DNA of 64,000 nt. It comes from Echria macrotheca. Its lineage: Eukaryota > Ascomycota > Sordariomycetes > Sordariales > Schizotheciaceae. The notes below the pieces were generated by a model. That model ran no database searches, was not told the DNA's origin, and worked only from the letters and a program-made list of their open reading frames with translations. Within the stretch, counting starts at the first letter, position 1. The number at the start of each line of letters is the position of its first letter. Positions 11,601 through 23,970 of this stretch are shown here, piece by piece. A program made the translations under genes and the position numbers. The DNA is taken from contig MU839833.1 in the NCBI GenBank assembly GCA_030411725.1, positions 1,674,001 to 1,738,000 of the forward strand. The letters are read 5' to 3'.

Positions 11601-11826
11601 GGACGAGGGATCGTGGCTGGAGATAGGGTCGACCATCAGCCATTTTGTCATTGCGAGTCTGTTGTGCATTTTCGTCGCCGCGTTGGAGGCCGTCAGCGCC
11701 ATGTTTGTCAGCGGAGTTGAAGTATCCAGCGAAGAGGGACAGGGAGCGCGGAAAGGCGCGGTAGGCGAGAAGCCTCTCAAGTCGAACGGGACCGTGAGCC
11801 ATCCTACTGGGAAAAATGAGGCCTAA
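8669..11826 (+). CDS. mcd4: GPI ethanolamine phosphate transferase 1 (MCD4)
   Basis: ER membrane enzyme adding ethanolamine phosphate to the first mannose of GPI precursors. Five exons: 8669-8846, 8892-10447, 10492-10679, 10726-10973 and 11021-11826, giving 991 aa. Residues around 5-35 form the signal anchor (LAIALVFHFVYIFSIFDIYF). The luminal alkaline-phosphatase-like domain follows with metal/catalytic motifs FVGDGLRADK, TRVPTESRPGH, LGLDTTGHYHRPYSKEY and TADHGMSDYGSHGDGHP. The C-terminal half is strongly hydrophobic with many predicted membrane spans, as in PigN/Mcd4. All introns are 44-47 nt and each join restores a family-like reading, for example EDVNLIMIGGALMVLAGILYL-type sequence across intron 3. 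The similar lengths and complete motif set indicate a functional gene. Confidence 0.93.
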
Positions 11827-13071
11827 TATGTACACATCATGTAACTGTACGGGATATAGACGAACTACGGATACAGTGGGGCAATGGAAAACGAGACGAT
11901 ATGGACAAACCGGGAAACCTGTCTGATGGCATGCCAATGTGGACTGTAACCGGCCCTGATGAGATGGGGTTGTCTGGGGCCAAGCTTTTGGCGTCCCCAG
12001 GACCCAGGCTTTCCAAACAGCTAGCAAGTCGTACTCTAGTGTAGCGCGTGCCACTCATCACGATCTAGCCTCGAGTTGATTTAGTCAAGCGCTTGGCCTC
12101 CACTGACCTGTCGCGTCCTGCAGTCCGTAGCATCGCAATATCGGGCACCTTTTACCTTAATAGGTATGTCTTCCCATGTGTACGCGCAAGAATTCGAAAT
12201 GAGGACCCGGGAACCCGCGACAGAGGAACGGCCCGGAACGAACACGGAAAAGGGGGGGCATGAGGCTTCTAGACCTGATGTGCATGTCCCGTTGTGCGCT
12301 GGAGCCAAGCACCCCAGATTCATGAAGCCGGACACAGTTGCCCCTTCCGGATGGCTTCCCCGTTGTGACGAGGCCACAGCCCGCCAACCAGCGGCAGTCC
12401 AAGAAGACTGACTAAGCCTGCTCCGTGCGGCAGTTTCGGACCCCTCCACCCCTCTCATCACATGCAAAGGTCCACCTTCCCGAGTGCAAACAGCTGCGGG
12501 AGGGGCTCGCTCGCTGCAGGCGCTCGCCAGACGACAACGACGGCAGGATCGACAAGGAGGCTCAAACCGCGCAAAAGATTCGGGCGAGCGCTGAGTCTAG
12601 GGCGCACACCAGGCCGGTTTCTCGCGACGCTGCGGGCTGCGCGTGGCCAAGGCTGGCTACTGATCTTTAACTGCAAGGACAAACAAGCCGGTTTCCCGCG
12701 CTACTGCTGCGCCCACCAGCTCAATCCGGGGCGGCAGCGGACATTGACAGACCGGCGGCCGTGTGGCACCCGCATCCGTTCAAAGGATGGTGTTGTCGCT
12801 CACTCCTGCATGAACCCTCAACAACACTTGCCCTGTCCGCGGACTCAGCGTTTTGCCGTAGCCAAAAGCGAAAGCTTCGAGCACAAGTCGGCTTGGGCCA
12901 ACGTAGTTTCTGGAACGCTTGCGTCGGCCGATCGTTCGACGGTTCCATCGGTGGCGGGACACGCAACCTCGAGCGGCACCACCGGAGCATCCATCGTTGA
13001 CAACGGGCGTTGCATCTCGTCGCAGGTCCCAGCACGCGAGACCACCTCCGACACTACGGCACGCAGCCGCG
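11827..13071. other. Intergenic, upstream of farA-type gene
   Basis: 1.2 kb after the MCD4 stop. Open frames in 12460-13070 have no family signature and run into the FarA start out of frame; this is probably a long 5' leader plus promoter. No repeat seen. Confidence 0.45.
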
Positions 13072-16000
13072 ATGGACGTCGACACGGGAATGGGCGACAA
13101 CCAGACGCCAGCGCCGGCCTCGGTGTCGCCCCCGCAGCAATCGGGACAAGGCGCGACGGGCGCGGCAGCGGCGTCGGCCGCCGCCCAGATGAGTTTCAGG
13201 AGGTAGGTTCGGTGTCGCCGCCCGGGCTGCAGAGGATCCGGGGCTGTACTGACGGTGGTCATGGCAAAAGACAGCGAGCGTCTCGAGCATGCGAGGTAAG
13301 TGGTTGTTAGTTGTGTGGTTGGCGTGCGCCGGCGTGGATTAGATGGGACCGCCCGCTGTGCCTCGGCTCATCCATCCACGCCGGCCGCTATCAACTGGGA
13401 GTCCCGCGCTGACCTGGTGCGCCGCAGACATGCCACGCCCGCAAAGTAAGAAGACCATGGCGATAACCCCGTTGCAGTTCGGGCACTAATGTCGACGGCT
13501 ACAGGTTCGTTGCGATGCCGCCAGCCTCGGGATCCCATGCACGAACTGCGCTGCATTCTCGATCGAATGTCGCATCCCGACGCCCAAGCGCAAGAAGACC
13601 CAGGGCGCCTCGGTGCAGTCAAAGGACTCCGATAGGTACTATAGCAGAAATAAGTTTGGGGTTTCGCCGACGCTAACTCTATCAGCGAGCGAGGAGATGC
13701 CGACGAGCGGTCGCCGAACCCCCCGGGGACGAGCACGTTCCCAAGCGGCACCCGACCCCCCGCCGTCTACCACACATCCGAGGCCGGCCCGACGACGGCG
13801 ACGACCGAGGAGCTCCAGAAGAAGGAGGAGCTGGACAATGCCACGCTCGCCAACTACATGAGCCTGGTCATGAAGCCCAAGTTCACACGCGCGCCCATCA
13901 CCGAGGCGGGGAGGGTCGCCTTTATGGGAGAGTCATCCAACCTGACGCTTCTCGTGCACGACCGCCAGAACTCTTCGGATGTCGTGCACTATCCCTTACC
14001 GGACGCCGTCAAGGGGTCCCGCGCACGCCTGACGCAGCTGGACGAGATCGAGATCGAGATTCTGCATCGCCGCGGGGCTTTCTTGTTACCGCCGCGGTCC
14101 CTTTGCGATGAGCTGATCGAATCGTACTTCAAATGGGTCCATCCCATCGTGCCGGTGATAAACCGGACCAAATTCATGAGGCAGTACAAGGATCCGAAGA
14201 ATCCACCGTCGTTGCTGCTTCTCCAGGCTGTCCTCCTTGCCGGCTCCCGCGTGTGCACCAACCCGCAGCTGATGGACGCCAACGGCTCGACGACACCTGC
14301 CGCTTTGACATTTTACAAGAGAGCCAAGGCGCTGTATGATGCCAACTACGAGGATGACCGGGTTACGATTGTGCAATCGCTGCTCCTGATGGGTTGGTAC
14401 TGGGAAGGACCGGAAGACGTGACCAAGAATGTCTTCTACTGGAGCCGCGTAGCCACCATCGTTGCTCAGGGGTCTGGTATGCACCGGAGTGTCGAGACCT
14501 CCCAGCTCACCAAATCGGATAAGAGACTGTGGAAACGAATCTGGTGGTCTCTGTTCACCCGGGATCGGTCGGTGGCGGTGGCATTAGGACGGCCATGCCA
14601 TATCAACCTGGATGATTCGGATGTCGAGATGCTGACTGAGGACGACTTTATCGAGGATGAGCCGGACCAGCGCAGCGAGTATCCGCCCGACCCGATTCAC
14701 GTCAACTTTTTCCTGCAGTACGTGAAGCTCTGCGAAATCATGGGCCTGGTACTGTCGCAACAGTACTCGGTAGCCTCCAAGGGCCGGCGACAAAACGCAA
14801 TCGACCTGACGCATAGCGACATGGCACTCGCCGACTGGCTGCAGAACTGCCCGAAGGTGGTCTACTGGGAAGGGCCCCGTCACCATTTCTGGTCAGCCTT
14901 GTTGCACTCCAACTACTACACGACGCTCTGCCTCCTCCATCGAGCACATATGCCCCCAAGTGGCTCATCCAAATTCCCCGAGGATGCGGCGTATCCGTCG
15001 AGAAATATCGCGTTCCAAGCCGCCGGCATGATTACGTCCATCATCGAGAACCTAGTGGCGCACGGAGAGCTGCGGTACTGTCCGGCATTCGTCGTGTACT
15101 CGCTCTTTTCGGCACTCATCATGCATGTGTACCAGATGAGGTCCCCGGTCCCGACGATCCAGCAGGTGACGCAGAACCGGATACAGACGTGCATGGGCGC
15201 CCTCCGAGAAATCTCCAAGGTGTGGTTGGTCGGCAAGATGGTGTACACGCTGTTCGAGTCCATTCTCGGGAACAAGGTGATGGAAGAGAGACTGCAGAAA
15301 GCCGCCGGGAAGCGGCACCGCAAGAACCAGCAGGCACTGGCACAGCTCGAGCAACACCGGGTGGCGCAGGACCAGAAGCGCAAATACGACGAGATGGCTA
15401 TCGACTTCAGCGTCAGCACGCCGCAGCCCCAAGAATCCTATGAGCGATCTGGGTCGCAGACGCCGAGCCATGCGGCCAAGGGCGAGCAGCTTCCCAGCGC
15501 GATGGCTCCCCCACACCTGGCATCTCCCAACACGCGGAACGGCGGGGACGCCTTCATGGGAGGGACGGCATCGCGTCCGCAAACACGACCGGCCACCCCT
15601 TTCAACCCGTCCTTCTCGGTCCCAGCGACGCCTCCGGATTTGTATCTGGTGACCAGGAATTCACCCAACCTGTCGCAGGCCATCTGGGAGAACTTCCAGC
15701 CTGATCAGCTCTTCCCGGAGAGCTCGGCGTTGCCGGTATACGTCTCGCCTTCGCAGGCGCATCAGGGCCTAGACCAGGGCATGATGGCACAAATGCAGTC
15801 GCACAACCTGCAAGGGAACCAGGAGCCACAAAGCCAGTTCGGGGTACCGAAGAGAGGTGTGACAGGGAGTCCATTGCAGGGCCATAGCGGGCTCATGCCC
15901 GGCGGGATGGGCGGTTTCCAGGGCCAGCAGCCAGGGGCGGGCAACATGTGGCAGTCGAATTTCGACACAAGCATGATGGATGGGCAAAGTCCCAGTGATA

Positions 16001-16179
16001 CCTGGAGTAACAGCTCTGCGCAAGGGCAGCCGGTTCCATCAACGCTGAATGTTGAGGATTGGTAAGTGGACTGTGGACGACTTGGAGAAACAGTGCTAAC
16101 CCGACGCAGGTTCCAGTTCTTTGGTATCAACGGCGATGCGGCAAACGGCATTAACTTTGATGGGATACAGCTGGGGTGA
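13072..16179 (+). CDS. farA: FarA/CTF1-type Zn2Cys6 regulator of fatty-acid use
   Basis: Nuclear activator of fatty-acid catabolism (FarA/FarB in Aspergillus, CTF1 alpha/beta cutinase factors in Fusarium). Six exons: 13072-13202, 13271-13295, 13428-13445, 13505-13635, 13686-16061 and 16110-16179, giving 916 aa. The zinc cluster is split over exons 2-4, the third only 18 nt, and reads C-x2-C-x6-C-x8-C-x2-C-x6-C through RASRACETCHARK and VRCDAASLGIPC. This extended spacing and sequence are what I recall for the FarA/CTF1 family. A Fungal_trans domain lies near residues 175-470 (LCDELIESYFKWVHPIVPVI, RRIWWSLF-like RIWWSLFTRDR). The C-terminus is Gln/Pro/Met-rich and ends FFGINGDAANGINFDGIQLG. 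Which paralogue (FarA or FarB) it is cannot be settled here, so the symbol is provisional. Confidence 0.8.
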
Positions 16180-18151
16180 TGTGGGTAATGGACAAAACGG
16201 TGCATCGGGCGTGGTTTGGGGGTTTGTGGTGGCTTCGTCGGTTTTTTTATTTCCAGTGAGAAGCGCAGCACGGGATGCGAGTGGAAGCAGTGTACAGTAT
16301 AGGTCTACGGAGCATGACAGCGATGAATGCTAGAAGGTTGAAGATCCATATTTGTTCACATGACACATGAGTTCAGCGGCACCATCTCGACAACGGCGGC
16401 CCTTGGCTGCGACCCAGCAGGCTGGCCGCACGACACACAAGGTTGGGTCGCATGTGTGGCCGCGCAAGGAGCCGCTTTCGTACCTGGCCACGGGAACTCG
16501 AGGGAGCGGTACTTGCAGCCAGGAACGGGACTGGGGCGAGGGAGACATGGAGACAAAGACGTTGGGACGACAAGCGGCCACGGCTTGGCTGGATTCGACC
16601 GGTGACTGAGATGAGATTCCCGCAGCTCACACCAAGATGCGGCCCGCCTTTGCCTTGACCGTGTCCGTTCTTGCAGACGCACACCACCGTACGAGAGACC
16701 CCTGGCCGGTTGGGTCCCCGCCACGGCGCTTCTCCGAACGAGAGCGCCCGGCAGTGGAAGACCAATCACACGGCACGGCGGCCCTCTCGCGGCCCTCACT
16801 GGCTGATGTCTCAACCGCTGCCCGGACTGGGTGTCTGTCACTGTCGGATCGGTTCGTTCTGTGTGTCTGTGTTATGCTTGCGAACAAAAAGGGTTCGGAC
16901 CTGCTTCCGGTGGGATTTGCTGACAGACACGACAGAGTATTATTTTGGGGCGGCGGCGGGTGCGTGCCGGCATCCTTTTTCTGGGTAGTTAGTTATGAAC
17001 TGCCGTGGCGGAGGCCGGCCGATCTTGATGTGAGCGAGAGACCCCGGCGTTGAGAAAGTGTCATCTGCGGTGATGCAGAGATCAGTGATGTGATGGACTG
17101 CTTGGTCTACTAGCAGACTAACGCTAGTTAGATGTCGTCTGAAAGTTGCAGTACCATGGACAATGGTCGCTGGCTGCGCAACAAGTGCCGTCCAGCAAGT
17201 TGAGTCTAGGCTGCCGGCGTGGACTGATCGAGGCATTCCACGTCCTTCTGTCTTTTGGGCGGCGATGACCTACCGGCGGCTAATATGCGCCGCCTCCATC
17301 CCACAGCGACAAGCTGCCTCTCGAGGGCGGCCGTCGGTCTCGCATTCTTCAAATCTTCACGGCGGCAGTGCATTATGATGTGAGGTCTAGTTTTGGTAGC
17401 TTCTGCTCTTCGTGGCGTAGAGATGCATCTGAGCTAGTTGAGGAATATGTGTTGTAGTTAGGAAACGGTGTGCTATATTGTCGTAGGGCCGCATCACGCA
17501 GCGATGCTGACAGACACGCCTAAACACGCAGCGGCAGCGGCTACCACCCAATGAAAAGAGGATGCCCGACTGGACTGATCCCTTTTTCTCCCGCCGAGCA
17601 AATCCCAAGCCAACATTGCGAACTGCATCGCACCGCGCACCCGTCGTCGACACGCCAGTGAATTGTCGTGTGGAGTCTTGAGTGGTCGTCGTCAACTTCG
17701 CCGTCTGTGTGCAACTGACAAGGAGGGGCAAACAGCCCAGGCGTCATAGCGGCCTCGGGCGGCTGCCGCCATCCGTACCTTAGCTCTGGCACTGCATACC
17801 ACATACCACAATCTGTCCGACTCTCGCCTGCGGCCTCAGCACCTGGAATTCGCGGAGACGGTCTTCCGAGAGCCCAATCTATATTCTCCCCGCCGAACCC
17901 AGCAACCCGGCACCGCGACACCACCGACTGCCCTTCTGCTCGGACGATACCCAAGTAACCGGCCACCGCGAACAACCCCGCCTCGAGCGAGCCGCGCAGG
18001 CCCTCTTCGCGAAATACTCTCTCTCTCTCCGAGACCTCCCCCGACCGACCACCACCCGCTCGCCCCGACCAAGTCTTCGTCGCGCGGGACAGTGCCGGGA
18101 CGACCGAGTCCTCGCCGTTCTGCCGCGCACATCGCCGGTGACTGCTCCAAA
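16180..18151. other. Intergenic, upstream of BRO1
   Basis: About 2 kb. No reading frame with family features on either strand. The last 600 bp, CT-rich around 18015-18050, is probably promoter and 5' UTR of BRO1. Confidence 0.45.
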
Positions 18152-21100
18152 ATGGCGCAGGCGCCCATGATATCGGTGCCACTCAAGGCCACCAACGAGA
18201 TCGACTGGGTCGCCCCGCTCAAGTCGTACATCCAGAACACGTACGGCGACGACCCGGAGCGCTATGCCGAGGAGTGTGCCACGCTCAACCGGCTGCGCCA
18301 GGACATGCGCGGCGCTGGTAAGGACAGCACCGCCGGGAGGGATTTGCTGTACCGGTACTATGGCCAGCTCGAGCTGCTGGACCTGCGGTTTCCAGTCGAC
18401 GAGCAGCACATCAAGATCTCTTTTACATGGTAGGCAGTTTTCTATGGGAGAGACCATCAGAAGCTAATAACTCGTCAGGTTCGATGCGTTCACACACAAG
18501 CCCACGGCGCAGCACTCCCTGGCCTTCGAGAAGGCTTCGATAATCTTTAATATCTCGGCCGTCCTGTCATGCCATGCGGCCCACCAGACGAGGACCGAGG
18601 AGACGGGCTTAAAAACGGCATACCACTCGTTCCAGGCCTCGGCCGGCATGTTTACGTACATCAACGAGAACTTTCTTCACGCACCCTCGTCGGATCTGAG
18701 TAGGGACACGGTCAAGACGCTGATCGCCATCATGCTGGCGCAGGCGCAGGAGGTGTTCTTGGAGAAGCAGATTACGGACCAAAAGAAGGTCGGCTTGCTG
18801 GCGAAACTGTCAAGTCAAGCGGCTACGCTATACAGTCAAGCTGTGGAGGGTGTCCAGGAGAATGTCAACAAAGCCATATTCGAGAAGGTCTGGCTGCTGA
18901 TGGTACAGGTATGTATGTTATGTGCAAAGGAGAAACAGGATGCTGACAGGACAGTGCAAATACAACCTCATGACATCCATGTCACAGTACTTCCAAGCAC
19001 TGGCCGACGACGATGCCAACTCGCACGGCATGGCTATCGCGCGACTACAGGTGGCCGAGGCTGCAGCACGAGAGGCCAACAGGATAGCCAACAACTTCCC
19101 CAGCTCGATACCTCCAAGCTCGAACTTGCCGGCCGACTGCGCACCAGTCCTTGCCGAACTCACCAAGAGGCAACATACGGCTGTCCAGGAAAAACTGACG
19201 GAGCTGGTCAAAGACAACGACTACATCTATCACCAACCGGTGCCCGCGGAAGCCAGCGTGACGCCCGTCTCCAAGCTTCCCGCCGCGAAACCCATCCCCG
19301 TGAGCGAGCTGTATGCCGGCCAGGACATTCAGCGGATAACCGGGCCCGACTTGTTCGCCAAGATCATCCCTCTGGCCGTGACGGAATCGGCGTCTCTGTA
19401 TGACGAGGAAAAGGCAAAGCTGGTCCGGGCAGAATCAGAGCGGGTCGACACGGCAAACAGCGAAATGGCCGCCAGCTTGGATTATCTGAGATTACCTGGC
19501 GCCCTCCAGGTGCTCAAGGGAGGGTTTGACCAGGAGATTTTGCCCGATGAAGATTTCAGGACATGGTGCCTCGACGTTGCCGACCACGAAAACCCAGCCA
19601 AGATTTTTGAGATCCTGAGCTCCGAGAAACAGAAGATTATCGCCATCTTAGACAAGAGTACAAAGCAGCTAGACATGGAGGAGAGTGTGTGCGAAAAGAT
19701 GAGGTCAAAGTACGAGACGGAGTGGACGCAGCAGCCGAGTGCGCGGTTGACATCAACACTGAGGAGCGATATCCGGAATTACCGGGAGGCACTGGAGGAG
19801 GCGGCACGGAGCGACGGTCAGCTGGCTACCAAGCTGCGGGGGAACGAGACCGAGTTCGATGAGATGCGCGCGGCTGTGCTCAACGGCGAGGTCGATGCGT
19901 TGTTCCAGAGGGCGGTGAGCAAAGGACGGAAGTCGAGCAACAACAACAGCCCGGCAGGCGAACCCAACCTGCTGGATGCCGATTTTGACGATGGCGGGCC
20001 GAGCGTAGTGGACCAGATTGCCAAGGTGGAGGAGATCCTCAAGAGGTTAAATCTCATCAAGAAGGAGCGCGTCCAGGTGCTCAAGGACTTGAAGGAGAAG
20101 GTGGGTGTTTGCTCCCGGTGGTGGCAATAACTAACGAGAACAGGCGCACGAGGACGATATTTCACAAATCCTGATTCTGAACAAGAAGTCGATTGCGAAC
20201 TACGAACAGCAACTATTCCAAGCAGAGCTCGAAAAGTATCGGCCACACCAGAATCGTCTGGTGCAGGCCAGCCACAAGCAGGCCGCCCTGATGCGCGAGC
20301 TGACGGTGACATTCAACAACTTACTTCAGGACAAGCGGGTGCGGGCGGAGCAGAGCAAGTATGAGTCGATTCAGAGGCAGCGGGCGTCTGTCATCGGCAG
20401 GTACAAGCGTGCGTATCAAGAGTTTCTGGACCTCGAGGCGGGTTTGCAGAGTGCCAAGAACTGGTACAAGGAGATGAAGGAGACGGTTGAGAGTCTGGAG
20501 AAGAACGTCGAGACATTTGTCAACAATCGTCGGTCTGAAGGTGCGCAGCTTTTGAACCAGATCGAGCAGGACCGCGCCGCCAGCAAGAGCGCCCTGGCGT
20601 CGATGGAGCAAGAGAGGCTGCGGGGCTTGATGGAGCGCATGTCGATGGAGCCGCCGTCGGCGGTTGCGGCCGGGAAGCAGCCGGCCACGCGCAATGTTCC
20701 GGCTCCGCTCACCTTCAGCCCGACGGGCTCGTTGTATCCAAAGACGAATTTCGGCGGCCAGTACCAAGTGCCGAGCTCTCCGCCGCCGAACCAGGCAAAC
20801 ACTCCGCAATCCTTTATGGCGCCGCCGAACCAGGGCGGGTTCAACAACATGACGTATAACCCGAGCTCGCACGGGCGGATTCCGGGGCCCGCCTCGCCGC
20901 CGCCGAACCAGACGACGTTCAACATGGGACGGGGGCCGGCTTCCCCGCCTCCGAACCAGACATCGTTCAACATCGGACGGGGACCGGCGTCCCCGCCTCC
21001 GAACCAGACGTCGTTCCCGCAGAGGTATAGCACGTATGGCAACCCGGCCGCGATGGCGCCGCAGGTGGCTCCGCAGCAGCCGGGCAACCCGAATTTTATG

Positions 21101-21280
21101 CCGCCCGGGTTTGTGCCGCCGCCGCCTCCGCCGGGACCGCCGCCGCTGGGGCCGCAGCAGACGGTGCATTTTAATTCGAATGACTATTATACGCAGAATC
21201 CGAATAGTGTGCGGCCGCCGTCGCAGCAGACGCCGTACTCACAGGGGGATCCATGGGCGGGGTTGAGTGCGTGGAAGTGA
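18152..21280 (+). CDS. bro1: BRO1/ALIX vacuolar protein-sorting factor
   Basis: ESCRT-III-associated adaptor for multivesicular-body sorting; its orthologues recruit the ubiquitin hydrolase Doa4 and, in PalA-type paralogues, act in pH signalling. Four exons: 18152-18429, 18479-18908, 18955-20100 and 20144-21280, giving 996 aa. The N-terminal BRO1 domain (about residues 7-390) starts MAQAPMISVPLKATNEIDW and includes KASIIFNISAVLS and KTAYHSFQASAGMF, typical of the fold. A V-shaped coiled-coil region follows (about 420-780), rich in Lys/Glu. The tail is Pro/Asn/Gln-rich with three tandem 16-residue units and a final polyproline stretch. BRO1 is preferred over the paralogue PalA/RIM20, but by eye the distinction is not absolute. 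Confidence 0.88.
20885..21028 (+). repeat. 48-bp tandem repeat in BRO1 tail (3 units)
   Basis: Three in-frame 48-bp units (20885-20932, 20933-20980, 20981-21028), each encoding a close variant of GPASPPPNQTSFNIGR; the third diverges at its end. A looser SPPPNQ copy lies upstream. Such proline motifs could serve as SH3/WW-type binding sites or simply be expandable linker. Confidence 0.85.
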
Positions 21281-22480
21281 TTTTGAGGAGAAATGATGAG
21301 TTGATGATGATACCGGATGGTTTGGCGCGGAGATTGTATTGGGGCATTAGAGTTGAATACCTATAAGAGCTGTTTGTTCACTTTGTGATGTGGTGTGGTG
21401 TACTGTGTACTGTGTGGATATGCATGCAATGCCGGTGATGTGTTTACTGTAAGTCCGAACGAGCAGACGGATACAGGACGGGGACGGGGTCGGGTCGGGA
21501 AAGTGAGATGCCGATGTAGGTTCTAGGTGTGTGTCTGCAGACTGCCGGTTGTTATCGCCGAGGGATGGTGGACTTGCCATCTTTTAAGCCTCAAGCCAGC
21601 CGCCAGCCGGACAATCCGGATAACCACCGAGTATTGTTTACGGACGGGCTGATTGCGGTGCTTCGGATTGTCCCGCCGGTGCGGTGCAATTGTGGATTCA
21701 TCTGGTCTTGTGGTCTGCAGACTGCCGGTGCGGTGGAATTTCCCCTGAGAGTGGGTGAGTGGATCGGAGGGGTCGTGGAGGAGCGGCATCGGGGGAGAGA
21801 GGCGGAGAGGCGGACTCTGCGGAGGGGTACTGTGCGGGGAAGTGGGGGATTGCTCTCCAGCACAGCACAGCTTCTTCCCTAATGGGAGGGACAGTTCTGG
21901 AGTACGGGGGGACACCACCTTGATGGCACAGGATAGAGGGAGAAAAGAGAAGATGACAGTTTGTTTACGTGGTTTGCTTTGCTTTGCTTTGCTTCTGTAG
22001 GACTTGCCACTGCGTGATAACTAGACGGGTGACGGGGTTGGGTCGGATTTAGGGAGAGAGGGAGGGGATGGGGGACTGGCTAAACTGTCATCACTGTCCC
22101 TTTTCCATTCATCGTTCATTAGAATAGACACCGGCGTACCACAGTCCTAAAACCCGACGGTTTAACGGGAGTCTCGGGTGTGAGACGGGTCGGTTGGTTG
22201 GTTCGGTACGTTTCCGCGTCGTCGGGGCTTTTTCTGAGATGACTGAAGCTTGATCTGCTACCAACCCCTCCCCCCTTTTGCCAGTCGGGTTTTTATTTAG
22301 GGGGCCTTTATTATGTAGCGTAGCTACCCCTCACCCATACCATCTGAATCTTTTCTGTCTTGCTCCTCCTCCAACCTTGTTGTCACGATTGTGTTTTGCC
22401 TACCTTACCTCACCTTACTTACCTATTGGATTTGCCTTATACAATCTCCAAAGTTTGAAGTTAAAAGAGAGAAAGAGAAA
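21281..22480. other. Intergenic, upstream of FAH-family gene
   Basis: 1.2 kb with no supported gene. The segment 22250-22480 is CT-rich and probably the core promoter and 5' UTR of the next gene. Confidence 0.45.
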
Positions 22481-23583
22481 ATGGGTTTCCAACGTACTTA
22501 TCCCCCCATTCCAACTCGGAAACCACATTGGCATGGCATGACTAACGACGACGGTAAAAAGGCATCGTCCGCTTCGTCCCCAAGGACAACGACTCCAAGA
22601 TCCTCCTGGGCGAGCCCGTCGACGCCGATGTGGACGTCGGTCTTGCCGTGCGAAAGGGCGAGGATGTCAAGGTGAACGTGTACAGCGGGAGCTCTGTGCT
22701 CGATGCGGGCGCGCCGACGGGCGAGGTTGCGACGATTGGTCGGATCCTGGCGCCGTTGGCGAAGAAGGAGGTCGGGACTATTCGGTGCATTGGGTTGAAT
22801 GTTTGTTCTCTCTCTCTCTTTCTCTCTCTCTCTTTCTCTCTCTCTCTTTCTCTGTCTCCTGGTGGTGGTGGGGCTGACATGTTTCCAGTATAAGAAGCAC
22901 GCCGAGGAGGCCAAGATGTCCATCCCCGAGATTCCGACCTTGTTCCTGTAAGAGAATTCTCCTCCTCCCCCCTCAAAACACAGAAGGGTGAGTTGGCGGT
23001 GGTCTAATACTGGGAATATAGCAAGCCAGACACCTGCCTCGCAGACCCCTGGCCGGCCCCGACCATCATCCCGAAGCACACCATCGCCACCGACAGCGCC
23101 GACTACGAGTCGGAGCTCGCCATCGTCATCTCGAAAGAGTGCAAGAATGTATCGGAAGAAGACGCGCTCGACTACGTCCTCGGCTACACGGCGAGCAACG
23201 ACATCTCGTCGCGCGCGGCCCAGTTCGCCCAGACGCAGTGGTGCTACTCCAAGGGGTTTGACGGGGCCTGTCCCATCGGCCCCGTGCTGGTGGCGCGGGA
23301 CGCAATCCCCGATGTCGGCGCGCTCAGGATGCGAGGGCTGAAGAACGGGCGGGTGCTGCAGGAGAGCCCGCTGACGGATCTAATCTTCTCGGTGCAGCAG
23401 ATTGTTAGCTTTGTGAGCCAGGGGACCACGCTCCAGGCTGGCACGCTGATCATCACGGGCACGCCGGCGGGCGTCGGGTTTGCGAAGAAGCCGTCTGAGG
23501 TGTTGAGGGATGGGGATGAGTTTGTTGTCGAGATTCTGCCCAAGATTGGGAGTTTGGTTAATGTGATGAAGAATGAGGAGTAG
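22481..23583 (+). CDS. Fumarylacetoacetate hydrolase family protein
   Basis: FAH-fold metal enzyme, related to FAHD1/FAHD2 and bacterial 2-keto-4-pentenoate hydratases; possible activities are oxaloacetate decarboxylation/tautomerisation or acylpyruvate hydrolysis, not decidable here. Four exons: 22481-22493 (13 nt), 22562-22800, 22889-22947 and 23022-23583, giving 290 aa. The tiny first exon is supported because it joins to give MGFQRIVRFVPKDND, a family-like start. The metal-binding acidic residues should lie in DYESELAIVISKECK and GYTASNDISSRAAQ; IITGTPAGVGFAKKP is the typical C-terminal loop. Intron 2 carries a long CT microsatellite. It is convergent with a small gene 149 bp away. No obvious mitochondrial leader. 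Confidence 0.85.
22802..22860 (+). repeat. CT microsatellite inside an intron
   Basis: Imperfect (CT)n/(CTTT) tract within intron 2 of the FAH-family gene. Low-complexity sequence of this kind is length-variable. Confidence 0.8.
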
Positions 23584-23732
23584 GACTTGTCTCTGCTACT
23601 GGGTATTTGGATAGATGGGCTAGGGTAGGATAGGATAGGATATATACATCAAGGTACTGAACACACATCTGCTTGGATCGGTGTATTTTTTTTTGTTTTA
23701 CTACGGAATAGTTCGGAAGGGAGGGGGAGTGT

Positions 23733-23936
23733 CTATGACTGCCCGAGAAGACTGGGCAAATGCTCCTTGATGTACTCGACCACCGCATCCGGCCCCTTTT
23801 CCACCTGCAAACCCTGCGGGAGAGAAAATGTTCTGAGGCCAGGCACGATCTCCTTGGCAATTGCGATGATCTGCTCGGCCTCCTGGGGTGACCACATAGA
23901 TGCGGTGAACTGCCATTCTCACAATTAATTGGACCG

Positions 23937-23970
<34 letters not shown>

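Noticed and set aside
12462..13310. 282-aa frame just upstream of and overlapping the FarA-type start
   Set aside because: Low-complexity Arg/Ser/Thr/Gly composition; runs into exon 1 in a different frame from the zinc-cluster protein. More likely 5' leader.
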